Under the pieces are notes generated by a model. That model saw only the letters and a program-made list of their open reading frames with translations. It had not been told where the DNA came from and ran no database searches. This document shows, piece by piece, positions 40,412-48,557 of a DNA stretch of 64,000 nucleotides. A program made the position numbers and the translations under genes. Position 1 is the first letter of the stretch; the number at the start of each line of letters is the position of its first letter. The stretch is from contig DASSKE010000003.1 of NCBI GenBank assembly GCA_035690865.1, positions 124,001 through 188,000 of the forward strand, written 5' to 3'. Source of the stretch: CAMLQK01 sp035690865 (GTDB lineage Bacteria > Patescibacteriota > Saccharimonadia > Saccharimonadales > UBA4665).

Positions 40412-40420
40412 TGGTACACT
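40412..40420 (+). promoter_or_regulatory. Extended -10 of the 40427 gene
   Basis: TG-G-TACACT ends 6 nt before ATG 40427, with no SD; leaderless start. Confidence 0.6.
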
Positions 40421-40426
40421 GCCAAT

Positions 40427-41137
40427 ATGTACTTCAAAAGCCGCACCGAAGCGGGAAAAATTCTTGCAGAAGAAATTGTAAAAAAATATCAAAGCCAACA
40501 TTGCGCCGTTGTTGCTTTAAGTGATGGTGCGGTTATGGTTGGTGCGCAAATTGCCATGAAACTCCACTGTGTGCTTACCATGCTGCAAACAAACGCTATT
40601 CAGTTGCCGCGTGAGAATGCGGCGGTGGGGGGCATTAGCTCTGACGGCAGTTTTACCTATAATAGCGCATATTCACCGGGCCAGATTGAAGACTTTATTA
40701 GTGAATACCGCACATTCATTGAGCAAGAAAAGATGACGAAGATGCAGGAGATGCATCATGGTACTGGCGGCGGAACACTTATTCGAAAAAGCTTGCTGCG
40801 CAACAAAACAGTTATTCTGGTGTCGGATGGCTTGAGCAATGGGTTCTCGCTCGACTTGGCCCAAGAATATCTTAAACCCATTAAGACACACAAGATTGTG
40901 GTAGCTACGCCTTTTGCGAGCGTGCCTGCGGTGGACCGGATGCACGTGCTCGCAGACGAAATCTTTTGTTTATCGGTTATCGAAGATTATATGACTACCG
41001 ACCACTATTACGAGACACAAGACGTACCCAGCCACGAATCAGTAGTCCGTGCCGTGGAAGAAATTGTTACGCACTGGAAGCAAAAAGAAGCTCGGGCTAC
41101 TCAAGATACCGTCGCAAACGCTCAGCGTCCACAATAG
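40427..41137 (+). CDS. Phosphoribosyltransferase-like protein
   Basis: A 236-aa protein with a type I PRTase fold (FKSRTEAGKILAEEIVKKYQ; VVALSDGAVMVGAQIAMKLH; NKTVILVSDGLSNGFSL). The PRPP-binding motif, normally V-V-D-D-G-x-x-T-G, reads ILVSDGLSNG, so the first Asp is Ser and Thr is Asn, which may reduce or change activity. An insertion with MHHGTGGGTLIRKSLLRNK precedes it. Similar proteins are annotated only as phosphoribosyltransferase. Its 3' end overlaps the convergent regulator gene by 41 nt. Confidence 0.7.
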   Translation: MYFKSRTEAGKILAEEIVKKYQSQHCAVVALSDGAVMVGAQIAMKLHCVLTMLQTNAIQLPRENAAVGGISSDGSFTYNSAYSPGQIEDFISEYRTFIEQEKMTKMQEMHHGTGGGTLIRKSLLRNKTVILVSDGLSNGFSLDLAQEYLKPIKTHKIVVATPFASVPAVDRMHVLADEIFCLSVIEDYMTTDHYYETQDVPSHESVVRAVEEIVTHWKQKEARATQDTVANAQRPQ

Positions 41138-41747
41138 TAATCATAGATTGTTTGCTGGTAATGAGTCCCTGGCGTTCAAGGGTGGCTAACTCACGGCTGG
41201 TAGTCTCACGCGTGGCACTAATTGAGCTGGCGATATCCTGGTGCCGCATTGGTACTTCGAGCAAAAGACCTGCCTCGGTTTGGGTGCCAAAACGCCGCGC
41301 TGTAGTAAAGAGAAAAGAAACCAGCCTTTCGCGGACACTCCGGTATTCCAAGTTGATAATACGTTCTGAATGAGAGCGATACATATCTACGAGCATGTCC
41401 ACGAGCGGCAGTGCTGTAGCTGGATTTTGGTTTATGTGCTCTAAAAACTGTTCGCGCTCTACCCTAAAAACAGTAGTAGGGGCGAGGGCGGTGTAAATAA
41501 TTTGCCGGTCATCGCCGGTAACAGCCCAGGTAAGGCCGAGTATCTCGCCAGTCTTACGGATAATAAGGAGATTCTCGTCGCCGTATTTAGTAATATCGTA
41601 TGCTTTAACAAGCCCTTGCGCTATGTAAAAGATGCCTGAAGGTGGACTGCCCGGCCTGATTATAAAATCATTCTTATTAAACCGGAGTCTGGTACCTTGG
41701 TGAAAAAGGTTGATTAGTGCGTTGGTGGGGCCTTCAGCCGTCAACAT
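41097..41747 (-). CDS. Crp/Fnr-family transcriptional regulator
   Basis: A 216-aa protein. The cyclic-nucleotide-binding-like beta-roll lies at about 15-110 (FNKNDFIIRPGSPPSGIFYI; GLVKAYDITKYGDENLLIIR), then a dimerisation helix and a C-terminal winged HTH (PMRHQDIASSISATRETTSR, then ELATLERQGLI). It has no Fnr-type cysteine cluster, and the cAMP phosphate-binding Arg motif is not evident, so the ligand is unknown. The start is taken at ATG 41747 because CATACT with an extended TG lies 6 nt upstream; an in-frame start at 41813 would run through that promoter. Confidence 0.88.
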   Translation of the reverse strand: MLTAEGPTNALINLFHQGTRLRFNKNDFIIRPGSPPSGIFYIAQGLVKAYDITKYGDENLLIIRKTGEILGLTWAVTGDDRQIIYTALAPTTVFRVEREQFLEHINQNPATALPLVDMLVDMYRSHSERIINLEYRSVRERLVSFLFTTARRFGTQTEAGLLLEVPMRHQDIASSISATRETTSRELATLERQGLITSKQSMITIVDAERLRRYLE

Positions 41748-41753
41748 ATCCAC

Positions 41754-41762
41754 AGTATGGCA
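41754..41762 (-). promoter_or_regulatory. Extended -10 of the Crp/Fnr gene
   Basis: On the minus strand TG-C-CATACT, ending 6 nt before ATG 41747; no SD sequence. Confidence 0.6.
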
Positions 41763-41917
41763 CAAGATAAGCCTCTTGGCTAGTACCAGAGGTAGCATAA
41801 GCGTTTTATACAACTAATAGTAGCGTAAAAGAGCACCAATGTATGTGATATAAATCTCTTATTCTGCGTGACAAAGCTAACCGTAGTAACGTAAGTTATT
41901 TTTTATAGTAATAAGTA

Positions 41918-41936
41918 CCAACAATATCAATGTTGG
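41918..41936 (+). other. Hairpin just before the SD of the 41952 gene
   Basis: CCAACA and TGTTGG flank 7 nt and end 3 nt before the AAGGAGGG SD. It may modulate translation or be a regulator half-site pair. Confidence 0.35.
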
Positions 41937-41951
41937 AGTAAGGAGGGAGAG

Positions 41952-42548
41952 ATGCTTAGCCTTGAGCAAATTGAAAGTCAGCTCAAAAAGGCGGGATGTC
42001 ATTTCCGCTTCTGGGGCCGCGGTGAGATTCGCGAGCTTCGGAAAGTGCTGTCGTCGGACGAAGTGGTTGAACACTGCGTTAATGGACGGTACAGTAACGG
42101 ATTTGCAATGCTCGTTGCCACAAACCACCGTCTGCTCCTGATTGACCACAAACCGATGTTCTCTTCGGTAGAAGATATCCGCTATGACATGATTGCCGAA
42201 CTCGATTTTAGCTGGCAACTACTAACTGGTACGATCCGCGTACAAACACCAAGCAGGCAGCTCAGATTTATGAGCTGGAGCCACTACCATTTGCAGCAAG
42301 TTATTGACCGCACGCAGGCACACATGCAAGCCCTGCGCGATCATTACACTCAAACGGCCCAAGCAGCTGCGCCAAGCAGCGGCGGTCTACAGATGCTCTA
42401 CGACGAGCGCACCGGCGTCGGGGTGCTTCTCGGCGGAATTGTGCTGCAAAACGGGGCCATCGGCCCTATTTTTTTACAACCTAACCCGTACTGGCGAATG
42501 GTTCCGCCAACAGTAATGCGGCGAAGGGTATATCCGCGGTTCTTTTAA
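41952..42548 (+). CDS. Bacterial PH-domain protein (YokE-like)
   Basis: A 198-aa soluble protein. Residues about 25-125 fit a bacterial PH domain (GFAMLVATNHRLLLIDHKPM; VEDIRYDMIAELDFSWQLLT; RQLRFMSWSHYHLQQVIDRT), with the usual C-terminal helix. The C-terminal 65 residues are Gly/Pro-rich and end in RRVYPRFF, with no known domain. Such domains often act in stress or membrane-associated proteins; the partner is unknown. An excellent SD (AAGGAGGG) precedes ATG 41952. It is divergent from the Crp/Fnr gene, so it may be a target of it (inference). Confidence 0.65.
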   Translation: MLSLEQIESQLKKAGCHFRFWGRGEIRELRKVLSSDEVVEHCVNGRYSNGFAMLVATNHRLLLIDHKPMFSSVEDIRYDMIAELDFSWQLLTGTIRVQTPSRQLRFMSWSHYHLQQVIDRTQAHMQALRDHYTQTAQAAAPSSGGLQMLYDERTGVGVLLGGIVLQNGAIGPIFLQPNPYWRMVPPTVMRRRVYPRFF

Positions 42549-42572
42549 GGCAATGAACTGACGGAGTAGGAT

Positions 42573-42606
42573 TCACCGGTGTTCTCTTAAAAGGGGATGC
42601 CGGTGA
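42573..42606 (+). other. Inverted repeat upstream of the 42625 gene
   Basis: TCACCGG (42573-42579) and CCGGTGA (42600-42606) flank 20 bp and end 2 nt before the extended -10. It is a possible weak terminator for the 41952 gene or an operator. Confidence 0.4.
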
Positions 42607-42608
42607 TC

Positions 42609-42617
42609 TGATATACT
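42609..42617 (+). promoter_or_regulatory. Extended -10 of the 42625 gene
   Basis: TG-A-TATACT ends 7 nt before ATG 42625, with no SD; leaderless start. Confidence 0.65.
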
Positions 42618-42624
42618 AAGCAGC

Positions 42625-43512
42625 ATGACATACTTTGTTGGCATTGACGGCGGCGGCAGTAAGATTGAGTTTGCGGTGAGTGACCACGAATTGCATATCG
42701 TAGAGCGTTTTAGAATAGAGCAGGGGGTAAATCCTTGGCATTCTGGCATAGACCAAACAATAAGCTTGCTGCATGAAGGGCTAAATCGGCTCGAAAAGTA
42801 TCGATCTGAAACAGATGGTTTGGTAGCGGGAATCGCGGGCTGTTTTAATGCTAATCAGTTTCGGCAACCCATTTTGAATGTGCTCCGAAGTTTTTGTGCA
42901 AATGCCGACTTGGTTGGGGATTTGCCCACAGGCTTTAGGGCGGTGAGTAATGCCAAAGCCGGCATCGTGGCTATTGCGGGAAGTGGTTCCAGCGCGGTGC
43001 TTTTTTACAGCACGGGCGACCATTATTTGTATGATGCCGTAGGAAATGGCGGCCGAGATGTTGGATATACGCTTGCCAAGGCTTTTGAGCGCGGCCAAAT
43101 CGCTGAACCTGCAAAAAGCTTTTTGGCTGATAAGGCGCCAAGCTTAACGAATGGCTCGCTAGAAAAAACCGCTGATTATTACCATAGCCAAGAAGTGCGT
43201 GAACTGCCGCGACATCTTGCCGCTTTGCACGAGGACGATCCAGCTTTTGCGGCAATAAAGCCGTGGATTGATAGCGCGGCTGATCGTTGGCGATTCAAAC
43301 TATATGGCATGATTACCAAATTTGGAGGTGTCGAGAAGGAGCTGGATACATTTCCGGTGGTGCTTAATGGGGGCCTTTGGAAGTTTGAATACTTTAGGCA
43401 GCAGGTTGTGAATCCTTTGCGGGCTGAGTTCCCGCACGTACATATTGTGTTTGATCCCGCGGCGCAACCGGTGATAGGTGCACTGCGGATGGCTAAAGAT
43501 TTGACTGAGTAA
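42625..43512 (+). CDS. BadF/BadG-family ATPase, N-acetylglucosamine-kinase-like
   Basis: A 295-aa ASKHA-fold protein. The phosphate-1 motif is GIDGGGSKIEFAVSD (residues 6-20), phosphate-2 is GIVAIAGSGSSAVLF, with VGNGGRDVGYTLAKAF after it, and an adenosine-type motif PVVLNGGLWKFEYF near the C-terminus. This pattern is shared by N-acetylglucosamine kinase and related sugar kinases, which recycle cell-wall or glycan sugars; BadF-type reductase activators carry extra cysteines not seen here. The substrate is inferred. Its end is one base from the convergent ychF stop. Confidence 0.8.
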   Translation: MTYFVGIDGGGSKIEFAVSDHELHIVERFRIEQGVNPWHSGIDQTISLLHEGLNRLEKYRSETDGLVAGIAGCFNANQFRQPILNVLRSFCANADLVGDLPTGFRAVSNAKAGIVAIAGSGSSAVLFYSTGDHYLYDAVGNGGRDVGYTLAKAFERGQIAEPAKSFLADKAPSLTNGSLEKTADYYHSQEVRELPRHLAALHEDDPAFAAIKPWIDSAADRWRFKLYGMITKFGGVEKELDTFPVVLNGGLWKFEYFRQQVVNPLRAEFPHVHIVFDPAAQPVIGALRMAKDLTE

Positions 43513-43513
43513 T

Positions 43514-44599
43514 CTATTTGCTTACATTAAAGCGGAATTCCACGACATCGCCGGGCTGCATAATGTAGTCTTTTCCTTCGGTGCGCATCTTGCCAGCTTG
43601 TTTGGCGGCCTGCTCGGATCCAGCAGCCATAAGATCGTCATAATCAACAATTTGAGCAGCAATAAAGCCGCGTTCAAAGTCGCCATGAATAACACCAGCG
43701 GCCTGCGGAGCGGTAAAACCTTTTTTAATGGTCCATGCCCGAACTTCTTTTTCGCCAGCTGTTAGGTAGCTTTGCAGGCCCAAGGTATCGTAAGCAGCGT
43801 GGATAAGCTGCACAAGCCCAGACTCCTTTTGACCGTAGCTCTCGAGCAACTCGCTAGCATCTGCTTCGTCGAGGCCTTGCAGCTCACTTTCGAGCTTTGC
43901 GCACACAAACAGGGCTTTGGCTGGCGCAACGAGTGCCGCTAACTCTTGCTTTTTATCATCATCGGCAAGGCCATTCTCGTCCAGGTTGAACAAATAAATA
44001 ACCGGCTTTGCGGTTAACAGATGCAGGTCGGCGATGTGGTCCGGGTTAATGCCGTCTACGCTCGAAAGCGGCTGGCCGTCGTTTAGAATATCGTGCACCT
44101 TTTGCAGTGTTTCGGCTACGGGGCGAAGTTTAGGGTTGGCCCGCGATTCTTTTTCAAGCTTTGGCAGGCGTTTTTGTACGGTTTGCAAATCGGCCAGTAC
44201 CAGCTCGGTGTTGATAACATCAATATCTTTTTTGGGGTCGTGCTGCTCGTCTACGTGCAGAACATTACTATCCTCAAAAGCGCGCACTACATGCACAATA
44301 GCGTTTACGGTACGAATGTGACTAAGAAATTGATTGCCTAAACCTTCACCCTGGCTAGCGCCGGCGACTAAGCCGGCAATGTCCACAAAAGTAGTCGTTG
44401 CCGGAATAATTTTTTGTGCATGATACATGTTAGCCAGCTTTTGCAGCCGTTCGTCAGGGACCGGAACGATACCGGTATTTGGTTCAATGGTGGCAAACGG
44501 ATAGTTCGCTGCCAAAATATTACTACCGGTGAGGGCGTTAAATAGGGTTGATTTGCCGACGTTAGGCAAGCCGACGATTCCAATAGAAAGTGAAGCCAT
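43514..44599 (-). CDS. ychF: Ribosome-binding ATPase YchF (OLA1 family)
   Basis: A 361-aa Obg-related P-loop protein that prefers ATP. G1 is GLPNVGKSTLFNALTG, G3 VDIAGLVAGASQGEGLGNQF, and the G4 position reads NLDE rather than NKxD, as typical of YchF. A coiled-coil insertion lies at about 130-200 and the C-terminal TGS domain includes VRAWTIKKGFTAPQAAGVIH. Length matches the family. It is a leaderless start: TATAAT with TGT upstream ends 10 nt before ATG 44599. Confidence 0.96.
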   Translation of the reverse strand: MASLSIGIVGLPNVGKSTLFNALTGSNILAANYPFATIEPNTGIVPVPDERLQKLANMYHAQKIIPATTTFVDIAGLVAGASQGEGLGNQFLSHIRTVNAIVHVVRAFEDSNVLHVDEQHDPKKDIDVINTELVLADLQTVQKRLPKLEKESRANPKLRPVAETLQKVHDILNDGQPLSSVDGINPDHIADLHLLTAKPVIYLFNLDENGLADDDKKQELAALVAPAKALFVCAKLESELQGLDEADASELLESYGQKESGLVQLIHAAYDTLGLQSYLTAGEKEVRAWTIKKGFTAPQAAGVIHGDFERGFIAAQIVDYDDLMAAGSEQAAKQAGKMRTEGKDYIMQPGDVVEFRFNVSK

Positions 44600-44609
44600 A
44601 TTGCCTTGT

Positions 44610-44618
44610 ATTATAACA
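44610..44618 (-). promoter_or_regulatory. Extended -10 of ychF
   Basis: On the minus strand TG-T-TATAAT, ending 10 nt before ATG 44599; no SD. Confidence 0.65.
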
Positions 44619-44639
44619 GAGGTAACTCGTGCAACAAAA

Positions 44640-44648
44640 TGCTACAAT
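44640..44648 (+). promoter_or_regulatory. Extended -10 of the 2H phosphoesterase gene
   Basis: TG-C-TACAAT ends 7 nt before ATG 44656; no SD. This fixes the start at 44656 rather than the in-frame GTG 44629. Confidence 0.65.
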
Positions 44649-44655
44649 AGCAGAT

Positions 44656-45117
44656 ATGAAGCGGATGTATCTATTTACCCTCGAAGTGGTGCCGCTTGAG
44701 GTTGGAAAAGCGTATGATGCGCTGCCGTCGCACCTTACGCTGGTAAGCCGCTTTTGGAGTGAGAAAACGCCGTCGCAAATAGCACAGGCTGTCGAACCAT
44801 TATTTGGTCAGACGCCGCCGATTGCGCTACGTTTTGGTACAACAACACAGCTTGGCCCAAAGCAGCTCACGGTACATATCGTTGAGCATTCGCCAGAGAT
44901 AAAGATAGCCCACAACGGGATCTGTGACGCTCTGGATGCGCTTGGCGCCGAGTATGAGTACCCACAATTTGTACGGGAAGGGCACAAACCGCACGTTACG
45001 CAGCGCCAGCAAATGCATTTTGCGAATGGCGACAAATTGGTCGCAAAAGCGGCTTATCTTATTGAGGTAGTGGACCGGAAACGAGTGGTGCGGCAGCGGT
45101 TTCTGCTTGAAGGCTAA
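44656..45117 (+). CDS. 2H phosphoesterase, 2'-5' RNA ligase-like
   Basis: A 153-aa protein with the two HxT motifs of the 2H superfamily: SHLTLVSRFW near residue 25 and KPHVTQRQQ near residue 115, spaced as in LigT-type enzymes. Family members act on 2',5'- or 2',3'-cyclic phosphodiesters in RNA; the exact reaction cannot be deduced. It is divergent from ychF with a 56-nt gap holding both promoters, and its last 59 nt overlap the convergent gene on the minus strand. Confidence 0.75.
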   Translation: MKRMYLFTLEVVPLEVGKAYDALPSHLTLVSRFWSEKTPSQIAQAVEPLFGQTPPIALRFGTTTQLGPKQLTVHIVEHSPEIKIAHNGICDALDALGAEYEYPQFVREGHKPHVTQRQQMHFANGDKLVAKAAYLIEVVDRKRVVRQRFLLEG

Positions 45118-45409
45118 CGGCGTGAGCGTGAGCTACGGCACAGCCGCCAAGGCAGGCTGCGGTATCTTGCATAGCCGCGTCAAACAGTCCTTGTACTTCG
45201 CCGGTAGCGCGTTCGGCCAAATTCTGGGCCAGCTCCTTTAGGCTGCTGTCGGCAGAAGTCATTTCCAGCGATTCGCGTACAGCTTCTTGGGTGGCGACCA
45301 GTTTTCCGAGGTGGGCGCACGGCTCCTTGCTATTAGGGCAAAGTCCATTTGCTAGATAGTGCTCGTAACCGGCGTTTCGTATGATTGGGGTGAGATCTCG
45401 TGCTGTCAT
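45059..45409 (-). CDS. Small Cys-containing protein, unknown
   Basis: A 116-aa protein with cysteines in CPNSKEPC and CLGGC, which could bind a metal or form disulphides, and a helical middle. No signal peptide is seen. The 3' end overlaps the 2H phosphoesterase by 59 nt on the opposite strand, which is unusual, but an extended -10 (45418-45426) ends 8 nt before its ATG and supports it as a real gene. No family is recognised. Confidence 0.5.
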   Translation of the reverse strand: MTARDLTPIIRNAGYEHYLANGLCPNSKEPCAHLGKLVATQEAVRESLEMTSADSSLKELAQNLAERATGEVQGLFDAAMQDTAACLGGCAVAHAHAVSLQAETAAAPLVSGPLPQ

Positions 45410-45417
45410 GAGAGTTG

Positions 45418-45426
45418 ACTATAGCA
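45418..45426 (-). promoter_or_regulatory. Extended -10 of the 45409 gene
   Basis: On the minus strand TG-C-TATAGT, ending 8 nt before ATG 45409; no SD. Confidence 0.6.
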
Positions 45427-45528
45427 TAGCCTCCCAAAGATGCATGTGGATTTATTTACGACTTTTTGCTTTATTACAAAGCGTTCCTATAACAAAGGTG
45501 GGAGTTGTTTTTTGTGATGAGGCTAGGG

Positions 45529-45534
45529 TACAAT
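45529..45534 (+). promoter_or_regulatory. -10 element of the TPR gene
   Basis: TACAAT, 14 nt before ATG 45549; a very short leader. Confidence 0.35.
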
Positions 45535-45548
45535 GAAGCGTAAGCATT

Positions 45549-46109
45549 ATGGACGGATCAACTATGGACAAGAAGGGGTGGCGTAAGGGTTTTGCCGTTG
45601 TTGCAAGACTGTTTAAAAAAGTGATGTTTCCTTCGTGGCCAAAAACGCGCAGGCAATGGACGGTATTTAGTGTCGTTGTTATTGTGGCGCTTGCCGGAGC
45701 AGGTCTGCTTATATATAACGCTTCGCACAAACCGGCGGTCGAAAAAATGGACCCTGGGTATCAAGAGAATATTGCGCAAATTATGGCGACGCGTCCGGCT
45801 GATAACGCACCGGCAGTTGAGCGGGCTGATTATTACTCAACGTTAGGCGCTGCATATATGAGTGCGCAGCAAAACGAAGAGGCCGTAAAGTCACTTTTGC
45901 AAGCCGAGGCGCTTTATACTACTCCAGGTCAAAAGTACGGTATCTGGTTCAACCTGGCTCAGGCATATGAAAAGCTCGGCAACAAAAAGCAAGCGGTTAT
46001 TTATTACCAAAAGGCGCTTGATTTTGCCAATTCTCCGCCAGAAGGTGAGTCGCCAGATACAGAGCTGCAAAGTTCACTTCAGAAAAAGATTAATCAGCTT
46101 GGGGGCTAG
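45549..46109 (+). CDS. Membrane-anchored TPR protein
   Basis: A 186-aa protein with a basic N-terminus, one transmembrane helix (about 38-57, VFSVVVIVALAGAGLLIY), then two or three tetratricopeptide-like helix pairs outside (ADYYSTLGAAYMSAQQNEEA; YGIWFNLAQAYEKLGNKKQA; VIYYQKALDFA). It lies 3 nt before the secreted protein that opens the pilus locus, so it may serve pilus assembly like PilF-type TPR proteins (inference only; it lacks a lipobox). The second ATG at 45564 is an alternative start. Confidence 0.7.
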   Translation: MDGSTMDKKGWRKGFAVVARLFKKVMFPSWPKTRRQWTVFSVVVIVALAGAGLLIYNASHKPAVEKMDPGYQENIAQIMATRPADNAPAVERADYYSTLGAAYMSAQQNEEAVKSLLQAEALYTTPGQKYGIWFNLAQAYEKLGNKKQAVIYYQKALDFANSPPEGESPDTELQSSLQKKINQLGG

Positions 46110-46112
46110 GAC

Positions 46113-48512
46113 ATGACGGTAAAAATGCACGAAAGGAACGTGGCCCGGCGCATCTTACTTATAATGAGTACGCTGGCTTTTGGTGTGACGTTATTTTCTT
46201 GGGTGCCCAAGGCGCAAGCAGTAGGCCCGATTGGCCCGGATCCGGCAGACTTTAACCCTACAACCAGGCGTGTGGAGTTGGTTGTTTCCCGCACGACTAA
46301 CGTCAATAACAGCACCTCTTTAGTGAAGCTTTATTTTAACGCTCCATCAGGTTCAGTGCGTATAGAAGACACAAGGTTGTGTTTGGCTGCACAAGGTTCT
46401 TCGGGCAACTATTATGACATTAAAGGAAGTGCCGCATCTGGGGCTGACGCTACGCGCTATGACTTATATAATTCAAAGCATACCTACGTTGGCAACGCCG
46501 AAACGGAATCTCTTGGTGCGCTTCAGGTGAGTCATGCCAGTATTGCCAGCGGTTCTAGCACGTGTAAGGACGTAACGTATACGGCAAATCTGACGGGGCT
46601 TTCGTATTCGCAGGACGTAGGTAAGTACGTAGCTTATTTGCGCGCTACAAACCTTATCGCTTCCACACAAAACTCATTCCGTGCTGTGGTAACAACCAAT
46701 GGTTATGCAATTGGTTATGACTCAACAATATCTGCGTCGCAATTTGGTATTAACCAGGTGAGTCCCCTCAGTGGATACACCGACTATCTTCTGAAGTTTG
46801 CTGGCGACTGCACCCTAACGAGTAGCCGAACTGAGACGTTGCAATGGTACGATGACGACAACGGTACAGCTGGTATTCAGCCGACTCCTATGCGCTTCCA
46901 GCTTCGTAAGTATCCAATTGCCGGTGGGGCATATACCGTGCAACCCTTTACCTCGATCAAAAGATCGGATGGGGCCGCTATTAGCTATAGTCAAAGTGGC
47001 GGCTGGTACACAGCCTATAGTGGTACGCGGCAAACGGTCAACGCCAATTTTACCGCTCAGCCTGGCTACAAATATATCTGGTATTGGGACAATGTGTACT
47101 ACAACAACACGTTGCAGTTTAAGCTCGCCTTTGACAGTATTTACTACAATACGGGTTGTCAGCGGCCACTTGACTATAACCTAACACCGTCAATTCTCAT
47201 GAAAGTCAACGGTGCAACGGCTGGCGCTAACGCTAGCGCAGAAGTAGGTGACACGGTTAACTTTACATATAGTGTGTACAACAACGGTAACGATGACAGC
47301 CAGAACACGGCCTGTAATATTGTGGGTAAATCTCACGCGGGCTATTACAACCCGGGTAGCACGCTTGATACTACTTCTGATGCGGGATATGGGCCGCCAG
47401 GAACGGGCTGTCCTAGGGACTTCCCAGGTAAGACTACCACGACGGTAGCCACCGAGAATTACACCGTAAAAGCGACTGATACAAATAAAACCATATGTAG
47501 AACCTTTAACGTTAACCCCTATAAAGACGGCGGCGGATCAAAGGGTACGATAGTGTGCTTTATTGTAGTAGCTAAGCCGTACGTAAAGATATTCGGCGGT
47601 GATACGTCGGTAGGTAACGGCTTTGGTTCAACCTGTGCGGCAAACCCAGACGGTTCCATAACATCATGGAATAAAGACTCCGGTGCGAGCGGTTACGCAG
47701 GGGCTGGCGGGCAATTTGGCGTGTATGCCTTAGATCGTATTCATAACTATGCCAGCGCCCAAAATACCGGAGCCGCTGCTGCTCCTTATGGACTTTCGTT
47801 TGCAAATACTGGTAGCGGCGTAGTAACCAGTGGTGGGTTCTACGGCGGAAACTTCGGGGGCTTGCCATGTACCCACGACTATTATGCCGATAAGCCAGCG
47901 ACAACAACGCCATTATTGCCAACCTTTGATGCAAGTAATTTAGACCCGAGTGTTCACGCATTCTCAAGCGGTTCGCCTGGTTTGCCAACTCCTGTGACTA
48001 TCACAGGCGGTAATATAAATCCGAATCAAAGTTCTACTCTGTATATTTATGGTGATGTGTTTATTACGGGTGATATTAAGTACCCGGCATCATGGGATCG
48101 CAAGAGCGTACCATTCTTTAAGCTGGTCGTAAAAGGTAACCTCTATATCAGCCCTAATGTTAGTCAGCTAGATGGTGCCTATATTGTGCAATCAACTGGC
48201 ACGGGCGGGGGCACAGCGTATACTTGTGCGGTGGCTATGGTGCCACTGACGCCAAACGCTGCTTTACACAATTTGTGTAAAGGCAAACAATTGGTAGTGA
48301 ATGGTTTGCTGAGCGCGCCAACAATTATGCTCTTGCGTACTTATGGCACCCTTGGCAACAGCACTGCCGGTGAGAACAGGGGAAGCACCAATGCCGCAGA
48401 AGTATTCAATTACAACCCGGCGTTGTGGATCTCCCAGCCAAACGACAGCTCCTCGAGCGGCGGACAAACGGGAACATATGATTCGGTGACGAGTTTGCCG
48501 CCGGTTCTCTAA
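46113..48512 (+). CDS. Large secreted protein at the head of the type IV pilus locus
   Basis: A 799-aa protein with a Sec signal peptide (basic MHERNVARR, hydrophobic ILLIMSTLAFGVTLF, cleavage probably after PKAQA). The rest is beta-rich, Gly/Ser/Thr/Asn-rich and contains several Cys. A segment near 358-410 resembles DUF11/CARDB-like surface repeats (AEVGDTVNFTYSVYNNGNDD), and the region near 620-740 looks beta-helical (YIYGDVFITGDIKYP). No C-terminal anchor is seen. Position before pilM suggests a pilus-associated adhesin or tip protein; this is inference. ATG 46125 is an alternative start. Confidence 0.65.
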   Translation: MTVKMHERNVARRILLIMSTLAFGVTLFSWVPKAQAVGPIGPDPADFNPTTRRVELVVSRTTNVNNSTSLVKLYFNAPSGSVRIEDTRLCLAAQGSSGNYYDIKGSAASGADATRYDLYNSKHTYVGNAETESLGALQVSHASIASGSSTCKDVTYTANLTGLSYSQDVGKYVAYLRATNLIASTQNSFRAVVTTNGYAIGYDSTISASQFGINQVSPLSGYTDYLLKFAGDCTLTSSRTETLQWYDDDNGTAGIQPTPMRFQLRKYPIAGGAYTVQPFTSIKRSDGAAISYSQSGGWYTAYSGTRQTVNANFTAQPGYKYIWYWDNVYYNNTLQFKLAFDSIYYNTGCQRPLDYNLTPSILMKVNGATAGANASAEVGDTVNFTYSVYNNGNDDSQNTACNIVGKSHAGYYNPGSTLDTTSDAGYGPPGTGCPRDFPGKTTTTVATENYTVKATDTNKTICRTFNVNPYKDGGGSKGTIVCFIVVAKPYVKIFGGDTSVGNGFGSTCAANPDGSITSWNKDSGASGYAGAGGQFGVYALDRIHNYASAQNTGAAAAPYGLSFANTGSGVVTSGGFYGGNFGGLPCTHDYYADKPATTTPLLPTFDASNLDPSVHAFSSGSPGLPTPVTITGGNINPNQSSTLYIYGDVFITGDIKYPASWDRKSVPFFKLVVKGNLYISPNVSQLDGAYIVQSTGTGGGTAYTCAVAMVPLTPNAALHNLCKGKQLVVNGLLSAPTIMLLRTYGTLGNSTAGENRGSTNAAEVFNYNPALWISQPNDSSSSGGQTGTYDSVTSLPPVL

Positions 48513-48538
48513 AAAGGTGTATACAAACATAATGGTTA

Positions 48539-48547
48539 TGCTATAAT
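48539..48547 (+). promoter_or_regulatory. Extended -10 at the head of pilMNO
   Basis: TG-C-TATAAT ends 10 nt before ATG 48558. A weak GAGGG could act as SD in a very short leader. Confidence 0.6.
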
Positions 48548-48557
48548 CGAGGGTAAT

